Source: Tamarix chinensis
Taxonomy: Eukaryota; Streptophyta; Magnoliopsida; Caryophyllales; Tamaricaceae
Assembly (NCBI GenBank): GCA_030549775.1
Contig: CM060180.1
Location: forward strand, 81,313,672 to 81,377,671
DNA length: 64,000 bases
Reading direction: 5' to 3'
Every line of letters begins with the position of its first letter. Positions within the stretch are counted from its first letter, which is position 1. This document shows, piece by piece, positions 49,978 through 62,289 of this stretch. The translations under genes and the position numbers were made by a program. Under the pieces are notes generated by a model. The model was not told the DNA's origin. It was given only the letters and a program-made list of their open reading frames with translations, and searched no databases.

Positions 49978-50143
49978 AATGCATGCATATTAATGCAGGT
50001 TGCAGGGGTGTGTTATTAAAGAATTGTAGTTTGTTATCAAAAAATGTGTTGTTGTTTATTGTTGAATGTGTTAGTAGAAAATGTTACTATTCGTTGTTGA
50101 ATTTGTGGGTGTCATATATTAACATGCATGAGTGTGTTAGCTG

Positions 50144-50185
<42 letters not shown>

Positions 50186-51199
50186 GTGCTTAATTATTAA
50201 GAGAAATAAAATACTTAAAAATCTTAGTAATATCACTCGCAAAAACTATATATGTATACATATATATACACATTTTAATTAATAAGTATAGGACACTAGG
50301 ATGCTAGAAAATGCCATATAATTAAATGAAAATATATTTTGCATACATACATCATTAAATGAAAATTACAATTAGAGTTGTATGCTAATAATTTTTATTT
50401 AATGATGACTAAATAGACATAGAAAATAAATAAGATATAAAAGTGAATACTTAAATAGAGAGGAATAACTATGCATAACAACAACAACAACAACAATGAC
50501 AAAAACATATAGGATTTATTAGGGTTTAATTATAGTTAGCTAGATTTACGATTAGGGTTAATTAGGTTTAGGGTTATTTTTTATTATAATTTATTAGGGT
50601 TAGGGTTAGGGTTAGGGTTAAGGTTTAACATTTATTATACTAAATATGATAGTTAACATGTTCTCTTATAAAAATATTATATACATTATTCTCAATTCTA
50701 CATTTAATAATATCATATTATTATAATTAACCTATATATATTATCTTATTAATATCTAATTAATTTTACTATGCGAAGCTTGAATGATTAGATGATAGTT
50801 TGATATTAAGCTGTTTTTAAAAAATATATTAGTCAATATTATGTCCTTATTTTAAAAATGTTGAGTATAATAAGAGGAAGTTTGATTCAACTTAACTCCT
50901 TAACAAATCTAGTGGGAGTAAATGAAAGGACGTATTTGGCAATTTATCTTTTCTTTATATTTAATAAAACATTTATATCAATAGAGAAATAAATAAAAAT
51001 CAATTAAAGATTAAAAGTTTTTATGATGAGTATCTTCTGTGGGTATGTTGTTATCTTTACATAGTAGGCTAAGATATGGTATAATATATTTATGATTTAT
51101 CTAGCCAGTTGAAGAGTTTACACATTCTGTAATTTAGATCCTTTCAAGAACAATCTTGATGATAAGATTTAGTATTTTTTCTCATTTATAGGTAGTGAG
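49568..51199 (+). other. 5' region of the CACTA element
   Basis: A CT/CACC-rich patch at 49600-49930 may be a 5' leader. It is followed by TA microsatellites (49938-49972, 50148-50178), an AAC tract near 50480 and a TTAGGG cluster at 50594-50617. No convincing coding frame. Confidence 0.4.
50594..50617 (+). repeat. Four perfect TTAGGG units
   Basis: (TTAGGG)4 followed by TTAAGG and preceded by looser GATTAGGG / TTTAGGG copies from 50550. It is too short to be a telomere. Confidence 0.9.
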
Positions 51200-51679
51200 A
51201 TGTCGCTCATTGCTATGACATACCCTCCACCATATCTATGTATGGCGCTAAATGCCGATCTACGGGCTCATGTCATATGGTTATACAACAAGCTAGGTCG
51301 GTTTTCTGTAAGTAGCGCGTTATATGACCCATTCCATTTTAGATTGTATCACTTACTCTTGACCCTACCTCGAACGGAGTCATGGTCATTGGCTACATCT
51401 ACTTTTTTACATTGGTTTATCCACCACATTGATGTACTACACTCGATATTTATTGAGGGTGAGGTATTTGCTAAAGAGTATAATAAGATATCTAGAGAGA
51501 TGATAGTGATTGATGATGAGTGGAGGTTTTTTCATAGCTTGCCTTCAAGTATCCACCTTAGTTACCCTAGAGTATTTGTGACTAGACTCGATATTGATGA
51601 TGTGAGGAAACATATGATATATCAAGATGAGGGATCTTTGAGAGTGATAGTTATTAGTTGGGCTCGACAAGGCTACTGA
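51200..51679 (+). CDS. Hypothetical 159-codon frame in the CACTA element
   Basis: The longest frame here that is not low-complexity. It has balanced composition, begins MSLIAMTYPPPYLCM and ends ISWARQGY, with no membrane segment or motif that I recognise. It lies 0.35 kb upstream of the transposase-associated domain and may be part of a CACTA-encoded protein or captured sequence. Intron-like T-rich sequence ending TTTATAG precedes it at about 51190. It could equally be a chance survivor in a dead element. Confidence 0.35.
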   Translation: MSLIAMTYPPPYLCMALNADLRAHVIWLYNKLGRFSVSSALYDPFHFRLYHLLLTLPRTESWSLATSTFLHWFIHHIDVLHSIFIEGEVFAKEYNKISREMIVIDDEWRFFHSLPSSIHLSYPRVFVTRLDIDDVRKHMIYQDEGSLRVIVISWARQGY

Positions 51680-52014
51680 GGGATTTAGTTTTATGGTTAT
51701 GAGTTTTTCTTAGTTAGGTGTTTGGGCTTTAGCAACCTTTTGATGTATATAGTGCTACTATTACTTTAATCTTGTGGTATGTATATCTTTTGTAATTTGA
51801 ACCATTGTATAATATTTTGCTATATATGTGTACATATATATGAGTGGCTTGAGTATTGATACCTTTTTGGAAACGTATTCTCATGATATATATACACACA
51901 TACACAAAAAAAATAACATGACACATTTGAGATTAATTCTTTCTAAGGATGAGTAGTTTGTGAATTATTAAACTTATAATTGAATTGATTTGTAATAATT
52001 ACTTTTGCGTAGGA

Positions 52015-53400
52015 TGCATCTAGATTAAAAAACTATAGATCGGAAATGGTTGTCTGTAAATTATTTTTCTAGAGAATATAATGAAGGAGTGGAGTTTTTC
52101 ATCAAGTTTACAGTTGAATATGTTCAGGAGGCTAGTAGAATAGTCTATCCTTATTTGAATTATGCTTATTTGAATCATCCTTATCGTAGGCAAAGGAAGG
52201 TTTTCAATGTCTTCCGGGAAGAAGGGCAAGCATCAACCCAGTTGACGGGTCGGTAAGTGTGGTTGAAGATGAAACATTTGAGTGTCAAGTTTGGAAAGAA
52301 TAATAAAGATAAGCCTCCACCAATTGGGTGGAAGAAGATGTCAATATTCTTCAACCTTCCTTATTGGGAATATTTGTACATAAGACACGCCCTTGATGTG
52401 ATGCATATCGAGAAAAATATATGTGAAAATCTTGTTGGTACATTACTTACTATTCCATGAAAGACTAAAGATGGCATCAATGATCAAATGGATATGGAAG
52501 AAATGTGCATTAGATAGGAACTGGCACCACAAGACAATGGAAGAAGAAGATATTTACCACTGGCATGTCATACTTTCTCTAGAAAAGAGAAAAATTTATT
52601 TTAAAAATTCTTTATTAGTGTCAAGGTTCTACAAGGTATTCTTCAAATGTTAGAAGGCTCATGTCGATGAAAGAGTTGAAACTGATTAACATAAAGTCTC
52701 ATGATTGTCATGTTTTTATACGACACTTGTTGTCGATAGCAATACGTGAACTTTTACCCAAGCATGTTTGAATTACTATCATGAGTCCTTGTTGGTTCTT
52801 TAAATCCGTCTGCTCCAAAGTCATACATCCTGATAGTTTGGATGCCTTACAAAGAGGGATTGTGATTACTTTGTGCTAGCTTGAAATGTATTTTCCACCC
52901 TCATTCTTTGATATTATGGTACATCTAATTATTTATTTAGTTTTTGAGATAAAAATGCTAGGACCTATTTATGGGCACTGGATGTACTCCTTTGAGTGGC
53001 TTACAAAGTTAATAAAATGTTATGTGAAGAATCAATATCGACCAGAAGCATGCATTGTTGAGAGTTACCTAATAGAAGAGGCAATTGAATTTTTCATGAA
53101 GTACTTGTCAAATGCCAAAGCTCTTGATGTTCCTAAATCTCGACATGCAAGAAAAATGGAAGGACATGGTATTAAGTGCAAATAGTTTGGGCATGTTGAC
53201 CATAGCATGTTTGATAAAGCTCATCTATATGTATTACACAACAGTGATGATTTTCAATCGTATATTGAAGAACATATGCTTTAAGGATTGAAGAACAAGT
53301 ATTCTTTATCACTGATCCTACTGATAACAGATGGTTTGTGGTACTATCTATGAAGAAAAGAAATGCTAATGATTGTGATGATGAAAATGATGCCAATTAG
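52015..53400 (+). pseudogene. CACTA TNPD-like transposase, deleted and frameshifted
   Basis: In order: a transposase-associated N-terminal domain (IDRKWLSVNYFSREYNEGVE, 52035-52110); then, after the loss of most of the catalytic core, the core's C-terminal end (LPYWEYLYIRHALDVMHIEK, NICENLVGTLLTIP, 52350-52460); then a DUF4218-like region with stops (LKLINIKSHDCHVFIRHLL, LEMYFPPSFFDIMVHLI, PEACIVESYLIEEAIEFF, 52670-53110); then PKSRHARKMEGHG and FFITDPTDNRWFVVLSMKK (53130-53360), the usual C-terminal part. The order matches plant CACTA transposases closely. An ancestral intact protein would be much longer. Non-functional. Confidence 0.85.
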
Positions 53401-54049
53401 AATAAAGAGTGTCTCAGTTGTGTTAGCAACTAAATTATTAAATGATGATAAAAATAACATTAATGAGGAGGAATTATATGTTAGGGATGATCATTGTAAA
53501 GTAAATATATATATATAAGATCTTGAAAACAATCTAAAAAATGAAAAAAGAAGAAGAAGGGAAAGAAGGTAATGAGGGTAACAATATTGCAACATATGAT
53601 GTGTGCTTTTTTTTAAACATATATTTCAACCTTCCTCATTAAATATTTATTATATTAAAAAATAATTTAGTGATACATTATGATCAATACATAACATTCT
53701 AACATAATTTATTTATTTATTTATTTTTTTGTAGAGACAATAGTGATGAAGAAGGGAAAAAAGGGCCTACTATTATGATAATCATCATGGATATATGAAA
53801 TAGAGGGGAACAATTCGATATGGGATGGAATACTTACAATCTTCCTATTGGCCCTTATGTAGATATGTTTCTAATGTACATTTCACTCATCACGTGTTAC
53901 TATGTTCCTATCTCTTATAATAATTAGAAGCAGGTTCCAAAGGGTCACAAGGAGCATATTTGGCACGAAGTAATGGTAAATATGCTATTTTACTTAATCA
54001 TTTTTGTATGCCAAATGTTATTAATTTTAATACATTAACATTGGTATAC

Positions 54050-55400
54050 GTCTATAAGTCTTATTTTGTAAAGAGTCTTCAATGTCCTAGAGACTAGGAA
54101 GAAATGGCTTCTTAGACATTGTGGTTAGGGCTGTTAACGAACCGAATCGAGCCAAGCCGGGGTAGGCTTGGACTTGACTTGTTTACTAAAAGAGCCTAAA
54201 AATAAAGCTTGAGCTTGGTTTGTTTATAAAGGAGCCGAGCTTTTAACGAGTCGAGTCAAACTTTTAACGAGCCGACTCTCGAGCTTTGGTGGTAAACGAG
54301 CCGAGCTCATGAGCTTTTGCATTCTAAACGAGCTCAAGCCGAAATTTATTAGGCTCAAGCTTGATTTGTTTAATAATCGAGCTGAGCTCGAGCCTCATTT
54401 TTAAGCTTGTTTAACAAGTGAGCCGAGCCGAGCCGAGCCCAAAAAGCTCGCGAGCCGGCTTGGTTTGTCAACACCCCTAATTGTGGTGAGCATCTAAGAA
54501 AATTTAGGGTGTACTTAGCTAGTAGAAAAATTTATAGAAAGAGGGATAGCTCTCTATGGTAGAACCTTCCCAAACGATATAGTTTCATTGATTAAGAAAG
54601 TTGGAACCAATTTATTACATATCGTCTTTTAGAGGATTTTAAGGTATTTGTTAGATAACAATTAAATTTTTTTATTAAGAATATTTTATTGATATTTAAA
54701 TAACCATGTGCTTATGTTTTGGCTTGTAACATAGGGAAAAAATGCCAAAACTAAAGAGGTTGCTAAACAAAATAAATACCGGTATAATATGGCTCGTAAA
54801 GGCTATGTAGGCCTTGAAGAGGAGCTGGTATGAGATTTTGATTTATCTATTTACATGTAAAAGTCTAATGTTATAATAATATTCTTAATGTAAGATTATT
54901 TTTTTGATTTACAACTCATAGCCCAAGACTTGGATCCAAGTACCTCATCAATCAATATTAGTAAATTATGGAAGAAGCTAGAGCAACAAAAGATAGATAT
55001 CTTAAAAAAGATGTAAATTTTGCTACCAAAAAAATTGTAAGTTTGTATCTATCTCGAACCCTACTTAGTTTCTTTTAGAAAACTATTATATTATGCTTAT
55101 TCCTATAAGCTATATTTAAATATATTGCATACATTACAAGACAAACTTGAAACGTTAGATTCTGCGGAGGGGGTGGACCAATATAACATTGTGTCCTAGG
55201 CTATAGGAATTGTGCAACACCTTGGAAGACACATGGGTCTTGGATTAGGTGTTACAAGAATGAGCATGTGTGGTTGATCTTGTGGTTCTTGTAGCACTAT
55301 TGAGGATGTGGCCATCCTCACGGAGAAATTAAACATGACATTTGAACATACGACAACAATGGAGCAAGATTTGTCATTTATCTAATTTTAAGGATATATG
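54050..55400 (+). pseudogene. Transposase_24-like (Ptta/En-Spm) second CACTA gene, broken
   Basis: Fragments in different frames: AKTKEVAKQNKYRYNMARKG (54740-54800, followed by YVGLEEEL), a LWKK region (54960-55030) and HLGRHMGLGLGVTRM (55210-55260), which correspond in order to the plant Transposase_24 family. Exon-intron changes are likely (GTATGAGATTTTG at 54828; ATAGCCCAAGAC at 54921). The hAT MITE at 54126-54479 interrupts its upstream part. Confidence 0.6.
54126..54479. mobile_element. hAT-type MITE (354 bp)
   Basis: Perfect 8-bp duplication ATTGTGGT at 54118-54125 and 54480-54487. Inverted ends are TAGGGCTGTTAACGAACC and TAGGGGTGTTGACAAACC (reverse complement of the right end). The interior is rich in GAGCCGAGC / GAGCTCGAGC phrases on both strands, so the whole can fold back on itself. 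No coding capacity; it needs a hAT transposase in trans. Confidence 0.92.
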
Positions 55401-56129
55401 CCATCCAATTTAACTGAGCATGATTAGCTTCACACACCCGATATAAATAGCATTAGAGATAGTTACAAAGCTGATTCACATCTTTCTTCTCTTCTTGAAG
55501 TAAGCATTACAAACTATAAATTGTTATTAAATGTATTCAATGTCATAAATAATTAATAATGTGTAATATTTTATTTCAGGGTTTACATAAATGTGACTTG
55601 TTAGCGAATTTCCTTTCAACTCTTTTGGCGAAATGAAGGGTAGGAATTAGTCATAGTACCCAAATGCAAACAATCCATGGGTATAACTTAACCCTAAATA
55701 CAAGGCCAGTGGGTAATAACACTCCAATCATTAGAAGTGCACCCTTACCTTGTAATAATGAAGTTGATGAGGTAGCTATAGTGCTAGAAGCTTATGGAAG
55801 CTTTGTGCCTTGGCCTGTGGATTAGATACGTTTTACTACTGAAGAGGTAATAACATCTAACATCATTATTAGACCTTATTTTTTATTTACATTGTTTATA
55901 GCTTTTTTCATATATATATGCCCAATACATTTTTTATTTATTATTATGAATTAAGGCATTATAAAAGAAGAATGCTTTTAAGAGTAAAATGAAGAGAGGT
56001 ACTAGTAGAATGAGAAAAATAAAAGAGGGAGTTACTAAAGAAAAGGGAGCCAAATTAGAAAAATCAGTTGCTTTATAAACGATTCCATCTTTAGAAAAGA
56101 GCTAATCTCCACCAACATTGGATTTATTG

Positions 56130-57080
56130 TATATCTATGGCCCAAACTACCTTAAAAACAATAATATTTTCATTGATTATCATCTTGAGTATGTAGGAGG
56201 GACGACACTACTTATATGGTATCGACAATTGACATAAGTGACATTTATAATTAGGAATGGATGTCAACCACAAGTTTGCCATCTATGTCATGTAAGTATT
56301 ATTTCATATTTTGGATTTTAGTACTTCTTATTCCATTGGAATTTTTATGACCTATTATATGAGTTATCAATTATTAAAAAATATGGATTTTTATTGTCAT
56401 CCATAGGTTGTTAGCTAGTCGTGCTGTAGTGGAGAGAATGTTTTCCTTTATTGTGTTTGTGTGTATATACTATATAACTGATAATACTATAATAAGAGAG
56501 GGTAGGTACATAAAATATTTATTGGATTGCATTTTGATTGAGTGATACAATAATATTTATCTCTTTCTTCACCTGGAAAATGAATATTGGGTTTTGTACG
56601 ACATCCAAATTGATCTTAATAAAGTCTATGTGTTTGATTCCTTTCAAACATATGATGTGCCTTTTAATTTCACTTGTCGTTGTGGGAAAGAATTTATTAA
56701 CATGTTAGTATAATTTTTACTTCTTACTTTATTAGCTTATTTATGCATATATTTTACATTAATTATTTTAGGTATATATACTTATAATATTGTGTATCTA
56801 ACTCTATTTATTAGGGCACTATGGATGACATATCAGAGGAGAAGTGGGAATGGTGTCCTAGACCTAAAGAGTTTTGAATATGAGCCTATAATGGTAACTA
56901 GGAAGACAACTATTTTATATATTGGTTTAATTCCAATTAATATCTAATAGTTATAGAGCTAACTAAATTCATTTATCAATTTCCACAACAATAGAACGAC
57001 GATGATTGTGGATACTATGTATGTAGAGCAATCGATCTGATAGCCTAAAATAGATTGGTCAACATAGATCCAAGATATGT
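56130..57080 (+). pseudogene. Ulp1-like cysteine protease remnant of the CACTA element
   Basis: Recognisable pieces are RAVVERMFSFIVFV (56410-56460), LHLENEYWVLYDIQIDLNKV (56560-56625), YVFDSFQTYDVPFNFT (56625-56680) and DDDCGYYVCRAIDLIA (56995-57045). Relative to the Ulp1/SENP fold, the Asp (VFDS) and Cys (DCGYY) are in place, but the residue before Trp, normally the catalytic His, is Tyr (NEYW). Introns or stops separate the pieces. Probably dead. Ulp1-like domains are known in several plant DNA transposons. Confidence 0.65.
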
Positions 57081-58789
57081 ATGTTTGTTTTTCAATAAAA
57101 AAATTATGACATATATATTTGGTACTTGACCTAAGTACTAATCGAATAATCGAAACTTGTGAATTAGTAGTTTTTCACCGATGGTTATGCATGAGGCCAG
57201 AAATGCAATGATAATGAAATTGATGAAGTTAGAATCCAACGGGACAAGAACGTGCACTTATACATTCGGTTTTAGGGATATACTTCTACACGAATGTTTA
57301 GGTTTATATTTCATCTACATCTTTTGGTCATCTAGGTTATGATCTATGAACTTTTGACTTTAGAGTGTAGAGCTACCAAGTTGTGGTACACCTACTAATT
57401 TTGATTCGTGGGTATGTGTAACACCCCCAAAATTCACTACTAAAAAAATTTGTTTAATAAAAAGGTTTAATGGAAGTGAAATAATAAAATTCTGAATTCT
57501 AGAGATACTACCGCCATACTTAGTACCATACCAGTTCACTCCTGCCGTTTCAGTACCAAGTGCTAAGGCTAAAAAGGATTATTATTAAACTTAATCCAAT
57601 ACTCAAACCAAGATTTCATAAAAAAAAACTAGAAAGATCATAAAATAGGAATTAGAGTATGTGGAAAAAGTTTACAATCTAAAGGAGTACAATCAACTAC
57701 AAGATAGAAATTAAAGTGCATGAAAAAAAGTCATAATCCAAAGTACATAGTCAAAGTTCCTTGAAAGGAATAAGGTCTACAAACGATAATAGTTTAGTTA
57801 TGGGAAATCCAATACAAAAAGAAATAAAATAAAGAAATAGAAGAACATAAAGAGGAAATCTGGCCACGCCACTCTCAATCTCCAAGCCAAGTCCATGCTT
57901 AACTCTCAGTCCCACCCAATGCCTCACAAGCATCGAAGACACTAAAAACAAAATCACCAACCTGTATAAAGTTAGAGGGGCCTTCTGCTCATGGGAATAA
58001 GGAGGACCCATAAAAAGGGTAGTCAGTACACTACATACTAATTAAGGTAACCGTGCATTAAGGCTAACGCACCAAAGCACATAATCCAAGCAGGATAACA
58101 TAACAGCATGCGATCACTTCAAATAAATAAAAGCCAAGCTGTAGTCTAGATAACTGATTATTTAATCTCTAATCAATGCTCATTTCACACCATGCCTATT
58201 ATCATTCATGCGAGTGTGGGAACCCCACTATTATAGTCAATGGACCAAAAACGTACAGGGCATACAGCTCTTGACCACTATTATTGCAGGTGGATCAGTC
58301 TCCAAGGTAAGATGCTCTCGGCCACTATTAATCGCCGGTGGACCGGTTTGACCCCGACTCTCATGGTGTTTCATTGTAAGTACTTAATATCTTCTCATAT
58401 CTTATCAAAATTATGTTTGGTTTGTTGAGCAAAGAATCCCCCACTATTATTGTAATACCCCAAAAATCCTAATTTAGAAATTATGGCAAAATAATGATTT
58501 ATTAGGAAAAATTAAGAAAATGAATTACTTTATTAAATAAAGAGGAAATTAATTAATAAAAATAAAGAGAAAGTAATAGATAAATTATTTAGAAAATTTT
58601 GGACATTTTACTAATTAAAATGAAAGTAGAGGAAAATTACCCAAAATAGCCAAAATTAACCTAAAAAGGGAATTAAATTATTATTATAATAATTTTTAAA
58701 TATTCAAGAAAATAAATAAATAAATATATATATATATATATAAATGTATAATAACCCAAAAATACTACAATTTCCCCATGAGTTATTTT

Positions 58790-59945
58790 ATTTATTTTCC
58801 CCTTCTATTTCTTTTCTCATTTCCCCTTTTCTTTCTTTTTCTCCCTCCTTCTTCTTTCTTCTTCCTTTCCCCCTGATTGGCCAGCCCACCGACCCAGATC
58901 CCTTTCTCCCCCTGTCTCGCGTGCCAGGCCTGCCCAGCTCCTTCGTCCCCCGTTGCCCCCCAGCCGGTCGAACCGCCCCTTTTTTCTTTTCTTTCTTTCC
59001 CCTGGACCGACCGGTCCACCCCGCCCTGTCTTCTTCTTCCCAGCCCCGACCTGCAACGTCTACCCTGCAACCTCGAATCTCACCGGCAGCCACCAGCTCA
59101 GCGCTGACCGTCCTCCCCTGCCCTACCCTGTCATTTTCTATCCTTTTTTCGACCCCAACCAAGCCCATCTCTCCCCTTCCCACGTGCCCATCTCTTTCCC
59201 TTTTCCTCTTCCCCTCCCCGACCTAACCTGCCATGGCAGGACTACACCGCCGGCCGGTGGTCCTGCCACACCTGCCCCGCTCGTCCCTTTCTTCCCTTGT
59301 CGTTTTCCCCTCCTAATTGCCTATAAATACCCCCCATTGGCAGCCATAATCAGCTCCTTTTTTCGAATTTTCCCCGAAACCCTGCCTCTCAGTCGCTTCA
59401 AAAAGTCAAGTTTGCTGCTGCCACCAGTGACTGTCGCCGCCATCGCTGCCCACCAGGATCTTCCCTGCACCTCCCTCGATAAAACCAAGCCACCACCACC
59501 CTCCGCCTTGCCCTGCACGTGCCGCCCTAGCCGTATCAAGTTCCCATCCCAAAACCACCACCTTCAGCCATAGCCGCCCCTTGCACAGCCTTCCGCCGCC
59601 AATTCCGCCTCTACCATCACCTCCACCACCCTCCAAAAAGTCCAGCAGACCCTCCCCTACCTTTCCACAACTTCATCTCCCCCCGCCTCCCTCTACTTCT
59701 ACCTCCCCCATTTTCCACCACTCTCCACCACCCTCGGTCGCGGCGCCAACCACCGCGCGCCGCCACCTCTTGCCACACCACCACCCTCATTCCACTCCCC
59801 TTCACCTGCTGTTTCTTCCCCACCTCAAACTTCTTCTTTTCTCCTCCCATCTAACCTCCATCTTAACCTTTCCCTCTCTTCTCCTCCTCCACTGCCGCCG
59901 CCGTCGCTGCTACGTGCCGCCGTCGGACCACCACCGACCCTAGGT
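58790..59945 (+). other. GC-rich pyrimidine leader with Pro/Ser-rich open frames
   Basis: It aligns in order with the leader of K1 on the minus strand (shared CCCTGGACCG-GTCGG type segments). It carries overlapping open frames, the longest 206 codons (58953-59573). They are rich in Pro, Ser, Phe and Leu and have no known domain. I read the region as 5' leader with chance open frames, but two related LTRs keeping long frames deserves a test. Confidence 0.6.
59322..59328 (+). promoter_or_regulatory. TATA box in the solo LTR leader
   Basis: CTATAAATACCCCC stands alone in a GC-rich pyrimidine-rich stretch, the classic context of a plant core promoter. Transcription would start about 30 bp downstream, near 59355, making the rest of the leader, the mini-exon-like block and the modules part of the transcript. 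Confidence 0.6.
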
Positions 59946-60009
59946 GGTTTTCCACTCATCCAAACCTTAACATTCCTTTTTATATAGCTGCTATTAAATC
60001 TAACTAATA

Positions 60010-60209
60010 TTAATGTTATTATACTTATTATTATCATTATTATTATTCCTTTTATTATTATTATTAGTATTACTTTTATTATTATTATTATTACTAATAT
60101 TATTATCTCTGTTATTAAAGTTATCATTTTTACCAACGCTATCATCCCTTCAAACCTTAACTCCTATTATACTTAAATTTAGTGTTATTATTATAATTAT
60201 TAGTATTAA

Positions 60210-60245
<36 letters not shown>

Positions 60246-60332
60246 TATCATTATTATGGTTATTATTATTATTACTTAACCTTACTTGGTTGTTATTATT
60301 GTTATTATTATTATTAATATGATTATTATTAC

Positions 60333-60375
<43 letters not shown>

Positions 60376-60380
60376 CTTAA
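60010..60380. repeat. ATT-rich microsatellite tracts
   Basis: Imperfect ATT/ATC tracts, longest at about 60207-60240 and 60330-60374, inside the solo LTR after the leader. Poly-Ile/Leu and poly-Asn frames are artefacts. Confidence 0.9.
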
Positions 60381-61062
60381 CATCTTTATCATTTTTGTTA
60401 ATAGTAATACTACTTTTGTTCTTATCCATGTTATTTAACTCAAAGTTAGTGAATATCATGTTGTTGTTAAATAAGAAGAGTACTTGAACCTTATTACCCT
60501 ACCACTTAACATTATCCCTAATGCCTTTAACCCTAACCTCATTACTATGGTACCATTGTTAGCTACTACTATTATTACTACTATCACTACTTTATTATTG
60601 TAACCAAAAGCATTTAACCCTTATATTATTCAAGAATATACAACTATTATCATTATCACCTTTAGGAATGTTTTACTTGTAGTATTGTGATTTTGTATTA
60701 TTATTATTTCAACCCTAACACCATTAATAGACTTGACCTTAAAAACACTAGGGTTTCTATCACTAAACATTAGTGTCACTATTATTAGTTTTATTATTAA
60801 TGCTATCACTATTTTCCTATAGTTAGCATGAACCCTATTACTACAAGATTAGAACTAACAGATCTAATAAAATAAGGATAACAATAAGTATCAAAAATAA
60901 ATAAATTTTTGACTATTAATATTTGGTATACTAATTTTAAGGTAAAAACACTAGTTTTTGTATAATACCCTCTTTAGTAATAAGAACCCTAATCCTAAAC
61001 TAGAATAAGGAATGATGGTACTTTCGAGGGAAACTAATACTTAGTATTTCTCCCTTTTATAG

Positions 61063-61124
61063 GTAATCCCAACCAAAGCCCTAAGGAGTTAGGGGAGCGT
61101 ACTCCAAGCCCGGCGTCGCCTTAG
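61063..61124 (+). other. Mini-exon-like block of the 4.9-kb solo LTR (62 nt)
   Basis: Preceded by TTTCTCCCTTTTATAG and followed by GTAAGGACG. It ends CCGGCGTCGCCTTAG, close to GCGTCCTAGTTG in LTR C. Next acceptor-like site: CTATGCAG at 62955, implying a 1.83-kb intron. Confidence 0.55.
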
Positions 61125-62289
61125 GTAAGGACGAAGCTATGGCCTTTGTGTGATGTGTGACTTGTATGTTTGAATGTTGAATATGCCATGCTATGTCATG
61201 TATTATATGATTGTGGGCAACTTGTCTTATGTAGCGCAGCTTGGAGATTGAGGTATGTTTGTATGTGTTTCCTATGACATGATCATGTATGTGTATGATG
61301 TTTATGATGTGATATGATATGGCCCTCTAGGACATGCATGTTAGGATAAATGGTAATATAAGTTGGGAATATAAGGATGACCGGAAAGAGATGGGAAGTG
61401 AGTTCACTAAGGGGGATATGAGGTTGACCTAAGTACCTCATGATCCATGAGAGAAGATTTAATAAGGGAGGAATGACCAAAATAAAAGAGAGTTGGGGAA
61501 CCATGCATGGGAGTCGTAAAATTTGCATGGTGACTTGGGGTGTTTGCATGGGAAGGCTAAATCTTGCATGGGGGAGAATCTTACGTGAGAAAAGTTGAAT
61601 TAAGGTGTAAATAAGAGAATGGGAGAGTTGTGGAGCGATTGGAGACTTAAGATGAAAAATAGTACGTAGGTTGGTGCAAGGGTGTATAAGGAATCCGATT
61701 AGGGTTTTTGGGAGAAAGTGGAAATTTGGGAAGTACAAAAGTAAGAATGATTAAGGAAGGGTGGAGTATGGGTTAAGAGTGAGATTTCATTTATATAAAA
61801 GGTGAGTATGGCTTCCCATGTGGAAGAAGAGACTTTGGGATGAAAAGAGAGAGATTACTTGTGGGAGAAGAAAGGTACTAGAGTTGAGGTGATCAACTAG
61901 GGTTTTTCATGCTTATGTGCTGAATCGAAAGGTAAAGTGATATGTTTTGGGAGAGGATCTAATTGAGGTAAGATGTGGGGCATTGAATGAGGTAAAGGTA
62001 TCGTAAGTGGGAGAAGGTTGGGCCACATCGGCCCAATTAGGGTTTTCAAGGGAAAACCTTAGGGGGTGATGGGAGGTGGAGTTGATGTCATGAGTGTAGG
62101 GCCTAACCCACACCCGTAGGGGTTGACTCTTTCATCTAAAGGTAAGTGTAAAGGGAATGGATGTCGGGGTATGATAAGGGATGCAGGAGTCTCAAGATAT
62201 GGGACGGGCCCCCTAGGGAGGATAGATGTAGAGGGTAGTTGATATGCATGTTAAGGGTGGAAAGCTTTATTTGATAAGAAACGAATAAG

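Larger units (their letters stand above)
49255..57416 (+). mobile_element. Degenerate CACTA (En/Spm) transposon, right end cut by an LTR
   Basis: The left end is CACTACTACAATAGGGG at 49255, followed by subterminal repeats such as GTTATTAAAACCTCCACC (49364, 49529) typical of CACTA elements. Inside are a TNPD-like transposase pseudogene (52015-53400), a Transposase_24-like pseudogene (54050-55400) and a Ulp1-like pseudogene (56130-57080), all on the plus strand. The right terminal inverted repeat was not found. An LTR begins at 57417, so the end may lie outside the window. Internal deletions and stops make it non-autonomous. Confidence 0.75.

Noticed and set aside
50594..50617. Chromosome end or telomere
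   Set aside because: Only four units, in the interior of a CACTA element with unrelated DNA on both sides.
58744..59573. Proline-rich frames as host proteins
   Set aside because: Same leader context inside a solo LTR with exact target duplication.
60013..60459. Leu/Ile-rich and Asn-rich frames
   Set aside because: They are translations of ATT microsatellite tracts.
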